Shown piece after piece: positions 43,744 through 52,205 of a DNA stretch of 64,000 nt (positions are counted from its first letter, which is position 1; each line of letters opens with the position of its first letter). This stretch comes from Opitutaceae bacterium (GTDB taxonomy: Bacteria > Verrucomicrobiota > Verrucomicrobiia > Opitutales > Opitutaceae): the NCBI GenBank assembly GCA_028280945.1, contig JANQKV010000042.1:85902-149901 (forward strand), given 5' to 3'. The notes beneath the pieces were generated by a model. That model saw only the letters and a program-made list of their open reading frames with translations. It did no database searches and was not told the DNA's origin. A program made the position numbers and the translations under genes.

Positions 43744-44655
43744 TCAGCCCAGCAGGCGTTCGAGGGCGCTGAGGTATTTGGCCTGGGTGCGGGCGATGAT
43801 GTCCGCGGGGAGTGTCGGAGCGGGGGGCCGGCGGTCCCACTTGATCCCGGCCAGGTAGTCGCGAACAAACTGCTTGTCATAGCTCGGCGGGGAAATGCCG
43901 GTGCGGTACTCATCCGCGGGCCAATAACGCGAGGAATCGGGCGTGAGCACCTCGTCGATCAGCACCAGGTTGCCTGCGGCGTCGGTTCCGAATTCGAACT
44001 TTGTATCCGCCAATATGATACCAACACGATTCGCGGTTTCGCGGCCGTGCCGGTAGAGCCGCAGGCTGATTGCCTTCACGCGTTCGTAGCGCTCGGCGCC
44101 GATGGCGGCGGCGCCCTGGGTATCGTTGATGGGCTCGTCGTGATCACCCACGGCCGCCTTGGTGGTTGGAGTGAAAAGCGGTTCCGGCAGGATCTGGGCT
44201 TGTTCCAACCCGGGGGGCAGGGGGTGGCCGCAGACCTCGCCAGCCTCTTGGTAGGAAGACCACCCGGAACCCGCCAGGTAGCCGCGGACCACACATTCGA
44301 TGGTGAGCGGGGTGAGTTTGCGCACGATCATGGAACGCAGGCGCAGGTCGGGATCGGTGATGCCGCGGTGGTCGAACTCGGCGGTCTGATCGGGCAAGAG
44401 GTGGTTGGCGACCAGTCCAGCGGTTTGGGCGAACCACCAAAGGCTGACTTGATTGAGAATGATGCCCTTGCCCGGAATGCCATCGGGCAGCACCACGTCG
44501 TAGGCCGACAGGCGATCGGAAGCGACCATCAGAAACGCATCTCCCAGGTCAAAAATTTCCCGCACCTTGCCCGAAGCGACGAGGGGAAAATCAACCGTCC
44601 GGAAGTCGGTGCGGGCATCGGCGGGCAGGGAAGCGGCAATCTCGGCGGCGGTCAT
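43744..44655 (-). CDS. purC: SAICAR synthetase
   Basis: PurC joins aspartate to CAIR in purine synthesis. The 303-residue protein has LVASGKVREIFDLGDAFLMV (ATP site), SDRLSAYDVVLPDGIPGKGI, the substrate site IVRKLTPLTIECVVRGYLAGSG, and DTKFEFGTDAAGNLVLIDEV near the C-terminus. It is longer than the ~240-residue bacterial form and resembles the ~300-residue yeast-like type. Its neighbours are unrelated in function. Confidence 0.94.
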   Translation of the reverse strand: MTAAEIAASLPADARTDFRTVDFPLVASGKVREIFDLGDAFLMVASDRLSAYDVVLPDGIPGKGIILNQVSLWWFAQTAGLVANHLLPDQTAEFDHRGITDPDLRLRSMIVRKLTPLTIECVVRGYLAGSGWSSYQEAGEVCGHPLPPGLEQAQILPEPLFTPTTKAAVGDHDEPINDTQGAAAIGAERYERVKAISLRLYRHGRETANRVGIILADTKFEFGTDAAGNLVLIDEVLTPDSSRYWPADEYRTGISPPSYDKQFVRDYLAGIKWDRRPPAPTLPADIIARTQAKYLSALERLLG

Positions 44656-44722
44656 CTCGCCAAGGGGATTGCGTATCGGCGGGCAAAGATCACGCCCAAA
44701 TCCCGGATGGATTTAAAAAACC

Positions 44723-45874
44723 TCACCGAGTGCACGCTTCCCGCATGACGCGATTGATTTGCTCAATGCGGTTGGGCGGGTCGTAGTGGTCATGGTTGGT
44801 CAACCAGCAGGCTGCGCTGGCGGGTTCCGCCGGGTCGTAGCCGTGCATGCCGACCACATGGCGCTGATTCATGTATGATGGAGCGAAGATGGTGCCCTCC
44901 GGCAACAGATACCAGAGCTCGCCGTAGCGCCGATCGGCGAACAGACAGCCGTGGGAGGACAGCTCCTCGTCGGCAAGGATGCGGCCTTCATCCCGCTGGT
45001 TCAGCCAGTCGACCACTTGCCGCCGCATTCCCTCACCTCCGGGAAACCAGAATCGCACCATGGTGGAATCCCAGACCGCCGCATAGTCCACGCCGTAACG
45101 CAGGCCCAGGGTTTCAAATTCGACCATCATGCGGCTGTCCCGCCGGGTATCGGCCATGCCATGGTCGCTGAACAGGTGGATGCGCACCTCCTCATAGTGT
45201 TGCCGGGCGACGTCGTTGATCTCGCGCATCCATTGGGCAAACCGGTCGAACGCGGTGTCGACGGTGGTCCCGGCCGTGCCGTGCGCATGCATGGTGGCAT
45301 CAAGCCGGGAGGTGAACAGGTAGCTCAGGGCAATGCGTCCCTCGCGCAACTGCTCGAGCAGCCGCCGCACATTGGTCTCGTCGTCACACCGCCAGTCCGA
45401 GCGTGACCACGGTCGGCCCGAGCGCTCCCATTCGGTGAAGATGGCCTCCTGCCCGCCAATGATGCCACCGGGTTCGTAAAGGTCGTGCTTTTCCGTGTAG
45501 TCGAGCCATGGCAGGCGGCGGAAAGGCACGCTGTAGAGTTGGAAGTAGCCGGTATAGCCGAGGCGCTTTTGCCACCAGCGGCTGACCCGGTTGCGGATGC
45601 GGTGGTGGCCGGCGATCACCTCCGGCGCCCAGCCCAGCCACCGGGCTGCGCGGAAGGGCGAGTTCGTCGGATCGAAGACAAAAAAGGAAAAATGCCCGTG
45701 GTTGGACGGCAGTTCGCCGGTCAGAATACTGGGGTCGCAGGTGCAGGAGTAGCCCAGCAGCGTGTCACACTTCCGGCGATGGGGCAGCAGGTCGGCCAAG
45801 TAGTTCCGCCGCTCGACGATTTGCCAGCCCAGGGCGTCAGCGAAGACAAACAGGTCGAGCCGCGGCGACTTCAT
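44723..45874 (-). CDS. Alkaline-phosphatase-superfamily hydrolase, last gene of the EPS-linked unit
   Basis: The 383-residue protein lacks a signal peptide. It has PRLDLFVFADALGWQIVERR (first metal Asp), a candidate nucleophile Ser/Thr in CTCDPSILTGELPSNHGHF, and IHLFSDHGMADTRRDSRMMV (metal Asp/His). These features place it with phosphodiesterase/phosphoglyceromutase-like enzymes. A cytoplasmic location and position behind EPS and signalling genes suggest action on a nucleotide sugar, polyprenyl phosphate or signalling molecule; this is inference. The ATG overlaps the stop of the receiver gene (ATGA). Confidence 0.7.
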   Translation of the reverse strand: MKSPRLDLFVFADALGWQIVERRNYLADLLPHRRKCDTLLGYSCTCDPSILTGELPSNHGHFSFFVFDPTNSPFRAARWLGWAPEVIAGHHRIRNRVSRWWQKRLGYTGYFQLYSVPFRRLPWLDYTEKHDLYEPGGIIGGQEAIFTEWERSGRPWSRSDWRCDDETNVRRLLEQLREGRIALSYLFTSRLDATMHAHGTAGTTVDTAFDRFAQWMREINDVARQHYEEVRIHLFSDHGMADTRRDSRMMVEFETLGLRYGVDYAAVWDSTMVRFWFPGGEGMRRQVVDWLNQRDEGRILADEELSSHGCLFADRRYGELWYLLPEGTIFAPSYMNQRHVVGMHGYDPAEPASAACWLTNHDHYDPPNRIEQINRVMREACTR

Positions 45875-46242
45875 TTCACCAGGAGTTTTTGGACGAGCTC
45901 CTTAAGGTCGATGGGGCTGAACGGCTTGGTGAGGAAGGCGTTCACTCCGGCCGACTGGGCGGCGTCCTTGATGCCGGTATCACCGCGCGCGGTGAGCAGG
46001 ATGACCGGCAGGTTGGCGCCGTGGTCGAGTTTGCGGGCGGCCTCGATCGTATCCAGTCCGTTCATACCCTGGAGCTCGTAGTCGATCAACAACAGGTCCA
46101 CCGGGCCGCGCCCCAGGCGGGTGAGGGTGTCCTCGCCGGATTCGGCCTGTTCGATTTCGTAACCGGTCGATTTCAGGGCAAATTGAATCAGGCGGCGCAT
46201 GTGGGGCTCGTCGTCGGTGATGAGGATCGTGGGAGAGCTCAT
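45871..46242 (-). CDS. Single-domain response regulator
   Basis: A stand-alone receiver of 123 residues: TILITDDEPHMRRLIQFALK (acidic pair D10/D11), phospho-Asp in LLLIDYELQGMNG (about residue 54), Thr in ILLTARG and Lys in FLTKPFSP. All residues for phosphorylation are present and there is no output domain. It lies 3 bp after the stop of the HATPase-GAF-SpoIIE gene and overlaps the hydrolase start, so it is likely part of the same switch. Confidence 0.88.
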   Translation of the reverse strand: MSSPTILITDDEPHMRRLIQFALKSTGYEIEQAESGEDTLTRLGRGPVDLLLIDYELQGMNGLDTIEAARKLDHGANLPVILLTARGDTGIKDAAQSAGVNAFLTKPFSPIDLKELVQKLLVK

Positions 46243-46245
46243 GGG

Positions 46246-47961
46246 TCAGGTGGCTTTGGCGCGAAACGCGACGAGGGTGCGGTCATCGGAAGGTTGCCCT
46301 TCCTCGATCAGGCTGAGTTGAGTAAGGCAGGTGGCGGTGAAGGTCGAGAGATCGGCGGTCCACCAGCCGGGCAGGCGTGTTGCCAGCCCCGGGAAGCCCA
46401 GCATGTCGCCGTGGCGATCGACCAACTCAAAGGTGCCGTCGGTCACCATGCAGGCCACGTCACGTTCGATCAGAGTGGTGCGGGTCGAGCGATAACGGGT
46501 GTCGGGCAGCACGCCGAGCGGCACGTCCCCATTGCTCTCGATCTCCAGCGCCTTGGCCTGGCTGGGCTGAAATGTAAGCAGGGCCGGGTGCCCGGCGTTG
46601 GCGATGTCGAGGGTGTGCCCGTCCGGTTGCAGCGCCACGACCACCGCGGTGATGAACATGCCCATGGTGGTCAGGTCGGGGGCCAGCAGACGGTTGAGTT
46701 CGGTCAACAGGTTTCCCGGGTCGGTGGTGCGTTCGATGCAGGCCCGGGCGGTCGCGCGCAGCAGGGAGGCAAACATCGCCGCCGGCACGCCCTTGCCCAT
46801 CGAATCGGCCACCAGGATGACGACCTGCCCGTCGGGAGCGGTGATGACATCAAAGAAATCCCCGCCCACGGTTCGTGCGCTGTGGCAAAATCCATGGACC
46901 TCCCACGGCGTGCTTTCCGGAAACGAAGTGGGAAGCAGGGATTGTTGGATCTGCGCGGCAATCTCGATCTCGCGGTGCTCGCGCAACTGTTCCTCGCGCT
47001 GGCGGTGCAACTCGGCGGTTGTGTAGGCGACGCCCACAAAATCGGCGACGGTGCGCAGGAGATTGGTCTGTCCGGCAGTGAACGCGGCGCCGGAGCGGCG
47101 GGCGGCCGCAATCAGCCCGATCGGCACGCCTTGAAAGCCGATTGGACCGACCATGAGGGCGGCTTCCCAATGGCGCAGCGGGTCCGCCGCCGGCAGGCGG
47201 TCGGTGCCTCCCAGCGAGCTGAATTTGCGGGCCTCCCAAACCGCGGTTTCATGGGCCGTCAGGGCATCGGGCAGGGCCCAATCGTCGGGCAGTTCGCCTT
47301 CGAGGTTTGATGTCCAGGCGCCGTCGGGCGACCGGATGCGGGCATAGACCAGGTCGCCCGCCAACAGCACCCGCAACCGCTGCAGGACATGATCAAGAAA
47401 GTCATCAAAGGTTTTGGAGGTCGCGAGCAACGAGCCGATCTGAAAGAGCGCGGCAAGGCTTTCATAGCTGTCGCTCAGGTCCTGCGTCATCATCGCCAAC
47501 TCTTCTTCCACGCCCACGGTATTGGCCGGTTGCGGCGAGATGGCGAAAGCCTTGAAAAGCTCGAGGGTGTGGCCGCGTTCCGAGTTGGTGTGGCTGGCGG
47601 AATCAAAATAGTTGCTGATGAGGAAGCCTCCCCGGCCGCCTTCCGCCAAGGGATCTTCCGGCAGCTCGTCCCAACCGGGAGGAGGCTCGAACTGGCCCGG
47701 GTCCCGGATTTGCATCGCCACGCCGTCATCCCGCCAGGTCCACCGCAGGAGCACCATCGCACCGGGGTGTCCTGCACAGCCGTGCTTGATGGCATTGTTC
47801 AAGGCTTCGGCGGTGGCCAATTGCAGCCCGGCCCATTCCTCGGCGGGGAATCCGCGGGCCTCAAGGTAGCGGCGCATCATTTCAAGGGCGGGTTGAACGT
47901 GCTCCAAACCGGCGGGCATGTCGCACTCCGCCCCTTCGCGGTAGGTGATGGGATCCGGCAT
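46246..47961 (-). CDS. RsbW-like ATPase - GAF - SpoIIE/PP2C phosphatase fusion
   Basis: This 571-residue protein has three parts. Residues 1-145 are an RsbW/anti-sigma-type HATPase (LATAEALNNAIKHG N-box, GGRGGFLISNYFDS). Residues about 165-335 are a GAF-like sensor. Residues about 345-565 are a SpoIIE/RsbU PP2C phosphatase (QIQQSLLP, VGGDFFDV, LVADSMGKGVPAAM, PSDDRTLVAF). One chain thus combines a Ser-kinase-like domain with the phosphatase that would reverse it, both acting on STAS proteins. The ATG shares one base with the upstream stop (TGATG), and GGGAG lies just before it. It ends 3 bp before the receiver gene. Confidence 0.85.
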   Translation of the reverse strand: MPDPITYREGAECDMPAGLEHVQPALEMMRRYLEARGFPAEEWAGLQLATAEALNNAIKHGCAGHPGAMVLLRWTWRDDGVAMQIRDPGQFEPPPGWDELPEDPLAEGGRGGFLISNYFDSASHTNSERGHTLELFKAFAISPQPANTVGVEEELAMMTQDLSDSYESLAALFQIGSLLATSKTFDDFLDHVLQRLRVLLAGDLVYARIRSPDGAWTSNLEGELPDDWALPDALTAHETAVWEARKFSSLGGTDRLPAADPLRHWEAALMVGPIGFQGVPIGLIAAARRSGAAFTAGQTNLLRTVADFVGVAYTTAELHRQREEQLREHREIEIAAQIQQSLLPTSFPESTPWEVHGFCHSARTVGGDFFDVITAPDGQVVILVADSMGKGVPAAMFASLLRATARACIERTTDPGNLLTELNRLLAPDLTTMGMFITAVVVALQPDGHTLDIANAGHPALLTFQPSQAKALEIESNGDVPLGVLPDTRYRSTRTTLIERDVACMVTDGTFELVDRHGDMLGFPGLATRLPGWWTADLSTFTATCLTQLSLIEEGQPSDDRTLVAFRAKAT

Positions 47962-48746
47962 CAGGCTCCCGCCTTTCTGCCGGTCAGCCACTCCCAGATA
48001 TTGGGACGCAGCCGGGCCAGCATGAAGCGGTCGGTCATCTCGACCCGCGTGCCGCGGCGGGCATCGTAGAGGGCCGCGCCGTCGGCAATCATGTGATCGA
48101 GATGCAGGTGGGAACCGACGTAGGTGTCGGGTTCGACCACGGCGTTTTCCACGCTGGCCTGTCCATCAATACAAGCGTGCGTGCCGATGATGGCGTGCGG
48201 GCCGATTTGAGTGTCCGCCCCGATCTGGCTGCGGGAACCGATCCAACAGGGGCCGCTCAATTTGGCCGCGGGGTGAATTTGCACACCCGGGCCCACCCAC
48301 ACGCGGGGGTGCAGTTGGCGATCAAGGGACACGGATTCATGGCGCGCCTGCAGCCACTGGAGCTGCGTCTCGAGCCAATACCGGATCATGGTGGTGCCAT
48401 CAGTCGGCGGGGCCAGCTCGGGTAGGCCGGGCAGGTTGGCCATGGACTCACGTGCTTCCGGCGCATCGGCCGGCGCATCATCGTGAACCCTCACTTCGCG
48501 TGACCAGTAAGCGCCGTCTCCCAGCTGTTGCCGCAGGGCATCCGGGCGGTCTGGAGAAACGATTTCAACCCGGGCAACATTGCGGCGCACCGCCTCGTCC
48601 ATCCAATGGGCCACCACGCTTTGAAACCCGATCCGCCACCGGGCCCATGGGATCGCCCGGCGGGTCAGCTCATCATACGCGCTCCAGTCCGGCGCCTCCA
48701 ACCAGAGCGTGCCGTTGGGCTCGGCCATGCGGCGATCCTCGCTCAA
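47961..48746 (-). CDS. Left-handed beta-helix (hexapeptide-repeat) protein of the EPS locus
   Basis: The 261-residue protein has an N-terminal alpha/beta region (about 10-130; WLEAPDWSAYDELTRRAIPW) without recognisable nucleotidyltransferase motifs, then hexapeptide repeats (about 140-225; VWVGPGVQIHPAAKLSGPCW, IGADTQIGPHAIIGTHACI). Such domains are found in acyltransferases and GlmU-like sugar-nucleotide enzymes. It probably modifies or activates a sugar for the polysaccharide. It overlaps the sugar-transferase gene by 4 bp and the phosphatase gene by one base. Confidence 0.72.
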   Translation of the reverse strand: MSEDRRMAEPNGTLWLEAPDWSAYDELTRRAIPWARWRIGFQSVVAHWMDEAVRRNVARVEIVSPDRPDALRQQLGDGAYWSREVRVHDDAPADAPEARESMANLPGLPELAPPTDGTTMIRYWLETQLQWLQARHESVSLDRQLHPRVWVGPGVQIHPAAKLSGPCWIGSRSQIGADTQIGPHAIIGTHACIDGQASVENAVVEPDTYVGSHLHLDHMIADGAALYDARRGTRVEMTDRFMLARLRPNIWEWLTGRKAGA

Positions 48747-49471
48747 AACGCGCCGTCTCCTTTCAGCACGGCGGGGATGGTTTTGAAGAGGAGTTTAATA
48801 TCGAGCCATACGCTCTCCGACTGGATGTATTGCACGTCGAGTTCGACCTGGCCATCGAAGTCAATGCCGCTGCGGCCGCCAACCTGCCAGAAACACGTCA
48901 GGCCCGGCCGGGCGAGCAGGCGCTGGCGGTCCTCGACCAGGTATTGGCGCACTTCACGCGGCACGGCCGGACGGGGGCCGACCAGCGACATGTCACCCAC
49001 CAGCACATTCCAGAACTGGGGCAGTTCATCGACCGAATATTTCCGGATGAAGCGACCGATGCGGGTGATCCGCGGATCGTTCTTCATCTTGAAGGTGATG
49101 CCGCCGGACATCTCGTTTTGCTTAAGCAACTGGTCTTTCAATCGGTCCGCGTTCGGGACCATGGAGCGGAATTTCCACATCCCAAAAAGCCGGCCGAAAC
49201 GACCGACCCGTTGCTGGCAGAAAAAGATCGGCCCCCGGTCCTCCAGCTTGATCAGCAACATCGTGGCGATCAATACAGGCGAAAGTATCAACAGGGCCGC
49301 GGCGGCCCCGACGATGTCGATCAGTCGTTTCACCGCCCGCGCGCCCCCAACGAAGAGGGACCAGAGCACGCGCTTGCGCCAAAACCGCAGGTTCAGGCGC
49401 CACCGGCCCCGAGCCGTGCCGGCGCGGCTCCAGTATTCGACGATGTCTTGATTTTCCGAGGGCGAGGACAC
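48743..49471 (-). CDS. Polyprenyl-phosphate sugar-1-phosphate transferase (initiating)
   Basis: The 242-residue protein is a small bacterial sugar transferase (PF02397): a membrane segment at about 48-72 (KRLIDIVGAAAALLILSPVL), then RVGRFGRLFGMWKFRSMV, IGRFIRKYSVDELPQFWNVL (catalytic Asp-Glu), SLVGPRPAVPREV and RPGLTCFWQVGGRS. It transfers a sugar phosphate from a nucleotide sugar to undecaprenyl phosphate and starts the EPS repeat unit. It starts 30 bp after the GT4 gene and overlaps the beta-helix gene by 4 bp. Confidence 0.92.
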   Translation of the reverse strand: MSSPSENQDIVEYWSRAGTARGRWRLNLRFWRKRVLWSLFVGGARAVKRLIDIVGAAAALLILSPVLIATMLLIKLEDRGPIFFCQQRVGRFGRLFGMWKFRSMVPNADRLKDQLLKQNEMSGGITFKMKNDPRITRIGRFIRKYSVDELPQFWNVLVGDMSLVGPRPAVPREVRQYLVEDRQRLLARPGLTCFWQVGGRSGIDFDGQVELDVQYIQSESVWLDIKLLFKTIPAVLKGDGAF

Positions 49472-49501
49472 GGCGTTCGACCAGTGGTGGAAACAGCAAG
49501 G

Positions 49502-50719
49502 CTAGGATTTGCCGGCAACGGTGGCAAACAGAGTCTCGAGATTGTCCAGGTAGGTGTTGAAGGCGTAGCGTTCGGAAACGAGAGCAAGTCCCCGCTGGCC
49601 CATCTCGCGGGCGAGGGTTTTGTTGCGCAGAAGCTCATCCACCCGCGCCGCGTAGGCGGTTTCATCCTTCCACGGCACGAGGTATCCATTGTGGCCGTCG
49701 ATAAGCCAGTCCTTGATGCCTCCCGCATCCCACGCGACGACCGGCAGGGCAAACCGCATGACCTCGAGCCCGATGGTGGCGATCGGCTCCGGCCACAGGG
49801 AACTGAGCACAAACAGCGAGGCATCCCGGTAGTAGTCCCGCAGGGTTTCCTGGGGCACAAAACCCGCGAAGGTCACGCGGTCCGCCAGCCCCAGTTTTTG
49901 CGTCAATGCCTCGCAGGCGGCGCGGTGGTTGCCATCGCCGAGCACGACAAGCTCAAAGGGCTCAGTGACGTGGGTCAGGGCCGACAACAGCACATCCAGG
50001 CCCTTGCCGCGAATGATCTGGCCGGCCCAGACCAGGAGGTTGCGATCCGAGAACGAGGGCTCGAGCGGTTCGACCTCGCGGGGCACCGGGGGAAAGATCT
50101 CAATGCGCGCCGGATCGAAACCGTTGATCTCGAGCTCCTCCCGCATGTAGTTTGTGACCACCAGATGCCGGTCGAATTGGCGGGACAGGTCGCGTTCCCG
50201 TTTTTTGGCGGCGTAACTCACCAGCTTGAATGGCAGGGAACCCTCGCGGTTGCGCTTCAACGGAGCGAGGCAGGGAAACACACAATAAGCCGAGGTGGGC
50301 CGGTGGCAGACCTTGCGGCTGAAGGGGTGATACCGGTAGCTTCGCAGGCAATACATGTCATGGTCATGCACCATGCGGATGCGGGGCCGGCCGCTGGTCA
50401 CGATGTCCTCCAGAGACGCGAGGTCGTCCCACTTGTGCACGTAGGTCACATCGGCCCCAAAGATGCGGGCGCAGTCGGCGAAGGACGTGTTGTCGCTCCA
50501 ATAAACCGCTTCGCCAAAAAGATCGCGCCACGCCTGCTCATTGCGGCCGGTGGCACGCCGGGTCATGAGGCCCACCCGGTGGCCCCGGGCCCGCATTTCC
50601 GTGGCGGTGATGAACACGTTGGCCTCGGCACCTCCCAGGCTGCCCATGGCTTCATGCACGTAGAGTAGGTTAAGGTTATCGGCCACGGTCGATTTAGACT
50701 TAACGCCAACGACTTTCAT
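49502..50719 (-). CDS. GT4-family glycosyltransferase
   Basis: From the ATG at 50719 the product is 405 residues with a GT-B fold. The N-terminal half has LNLLYVHEAMGSLGGAEANV; the C-terminal half has NLLVWAGQIIRGKGLDVLL, VTFAGFVPQETLRDYYRDAS and the donor-site block LSSLWPEPIATIGLEVMRFA with the catalytic E-x7-E type motif. It would extend the lipid-linked repeat unit. The start is divergent from the STAS gene with only 15 bp between the two ATGs, so promoters must overlap coding sequence. A GTG at 50686 is another possible start. Confidence 0.85.
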   Translation of the reverse strand: MKVVGVKSKSTVADNLNLLYVHEAMGSLGGAEANVFITATEMRARGHRVGLMTRRATGRNEQAWRDLFGEAVYWSDNTSFADCARIFGADVTYVHKWDDLASLEDIVTSGRPRIRMVHDHDMYCLRSYRYHPFSRKVCHRPTSAYCVFPCLAPLKRNREGSLPFKLVSYAAKKRERDLSRQFDRHLVVTNYMREELEINGFDPARIEIFPPVPREVEPLEPSFSDRNLLVWAGQIIRGKGLDVLLSALTHVTEPFELVVLGDGNHRAACEALTQKLGLADRVTFAGFVPQETLRDYYRDASLFVLSSLWPEPIATIGLEVMRFALPVVAWDAGGIKDWLIDGHNGYLVPWKDETAYAARVDELLRNKTLAREMGQRGLALVSERYAFNTYLDNLETLFATVAGKS

Positions 50720-50734
50720 AGCTAGCAGATAAAT

Positions 50735-51049
50735 ATGCCAAGTCTCATCGAAGCCCACCCGGATGGTTCTGCCCTCAAGATCACCCTCAAGGTTCCCCGG
50801 CTGGATGCCGCCGTGGCCCGGGGCTTCAAACAGGAATGCGAGGAGGCATGGGCGGATGGCATCAACGCGGTCGAAATCGATCTCGGCGTGGTTCAATTCA
50901 TCGACAGCTCGGGCATCGGAGCCCTTTTGAGCATTTACAAGAAACTCCCGGCGGGATCGGCCAGCGTCCGGCTGCTGCGGGCAACGCCGGAAGTGCAGTC
51001 AGTCATCGAACTGTTGCGCCTGCACCGCATTTTTGAATTGGTCGATTGA
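50735..51049 (+). CDS. Stand-alone STAS protein (anti-sigma-factor antagonist type)
   Basis: The 104-residue protein is a single STAS domain: VEIDLGVVQFIDSSGIGALL carries the Ser (about 57-58) that RsbV/SpoIIAA-type proteins have phosphorylated by an RsbW-like kinase and released by a SpoIIE phosphatase. Both activities are encoded 3 kb away in the same locus. It lies on the opposite strand to its EPS neighbours with the nucleotidyltransferase-like gene 7 bp behind. The FIDSSGIG motif is the same as in the second STAS domain of the WecG fusion. Confidence 0.9.
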   Translation: MPSLIEAHPDGSALKITLKVPRLDAAVARGFKQECEEAWADGINAVEIDLGVVQFIDSSGIGALLSIYKKLPAGSASVRLLRATPEVQSVIELLRLHRIFELVD

Positions 51050-51056
51050 GCGGTCG

Positions 51057-52193
51057 ATGCGAGCCGGGGTCTATGTGGTGGAGGACGAGCCGGCGCTTGC
51101 GCAGCGGCTGGATCTCTACCTTAACCAGCTGGCGCGCAAACTCGACTCCTCGGTCGCGGCCAGTTCCACCGTCGCCCTGGTATTGAGCGGCGGCTACGGC
51201 CGGGGCGAGGGCGGGGTTTTCCGCGGCGCGGATGGATTGGCCCAGCTCTACAACGATCTTGAATTCTACCTGTTCACGCGGTCGGACCATGTGCCGGCCG
51301 AGGTTACCGCCTGGTGCCAGCGGGAGGAACACGACGGCACCGCGCTGCTGGGCATCGATGTGGAGTTCAAGTGCCTTGGGATCGGGGCGCTCCGGGAGGG
51401 TGAACCGTCGATGTTTTATTACGATCTGCTGCAAGGCCACCAACTGATCTGGGGCGCCGCCCATTGGTCTCGTGACGTCCCGTCCGTTTTGCGCGAGGCG
51501 GACGCAATTCCCCTGCATGAAGCGACCCGCCTGCTCTTCAACCGGGGCAGCGGGCTGCTCTTCAGCCGATGCGCCCTGTCGCAGGGGGATGAACGGGTGG
51601 CCAACGGATTTGTGCAGCGCAACCATGCCAAGGCGCGGCTCGCGCTGGGTGACGCGGTGCTCACGGCCAACGGCCGGTATCATCATTTCTGCCGCGAACG
51701 CGGCCAGCGGGTGGCCGCCGGGCTGGACCGCGTTCCGCCTGACTGGGCCCGGCTTCAGGCGTGGCACGCCGCCGGGGTGAAGTTCAAGCTGCAGCCTCGT
51801 CATCAGAAAATGGATACGGATGACCTGCAGGCGGCCCAGGCCGAGCTGGCGGCGGCCTGGAGCGGGACCTTTCGATGGTTGGAGGGACTGCGCCTGGAAA
51901 CAACCTTCCCGGATGCCGCCAGTTACACGCGCTACCCGGGGCGGCTGTTCCCGGAGACTCCGGCGGTGCGCAACATCCTCCTCCGCCTGCGCGACCTCAA
52001 GTCCCGCGGCGGCGCATTGGGGCACTGGACCGACTACCCGCGCGGAGAGTTGCAACGCATCCTGATCTCGTTGGTCGAGCCCGGGGAAGTGCCGGACATG
52101 GCCCGGTGGCTCAGGCGGCTGGGGGGAGGCGAGGTCGGCGGCTGGCGGGGGCTGGAGCAAGGTTTCACCCGCTGGTGGAACCATTACAATTGA
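51057..52193 (+). CDS. Nucleotidyltransferase-fold protein coupled to the STAS gene
   Basis: I cannot name a family. Residues 41-70 (LVLSGGYGRGEGG, later NDLEF) fit the nucleotidyltransferase pattern GG-x-n-D-x-E, though the spacing is long. The remaining 300 residues are mainly helical with many Arg and Trp. The ATG at 51057 is 7 bp after the STAS stop; a TTG at 51033 would overlap that gene. Being coupled to a STAS gene inside the EPS locus, it may be the effector or a modifying enzyme of the switch; that is inference. Confidence 0.6.
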   Translation: MRAGVYVVEDEPALAQRLDLYLNQLARKLDSSVAASSTVALVLSGGYGRGEGGVFRGADGLAQLYNDLEFYLFTRSDHVPAEVTAWCQREEHDGTALLGIDVEFKCLGIGALREGEPSMFYYDLLQGHQLIWGAAHWSRDVPSVLREADAIPLHEATRLLFNRGSGLLFSRCALSQGDERVANGFVQRNHAKARLALGDAVLTANGRYHHFCRERGQRVAAGLDRVPPDWARLQAWHAAGVKFKLQPRHQKMDTDDLQAAQAELAAAWSGTFRWLEGLRLETTFPDAASYTRYPGRLFPETPAVRNILLRLRDLKSRGGALGHWTDYPRGELQRILISLVEPGEVPDMARWLRRLGGGEVGGWRGLEQGFTRWWNHYN

Positions 52194-52205
52194 GCGGGTT
52201 GATCC

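Noticed and set aside
48452..50668. 738-codon plus-strand frame across the EPS genes
   Set aside because: It is the complement of the sugar transferase and GT4 genes, which have diagnostic motifs.
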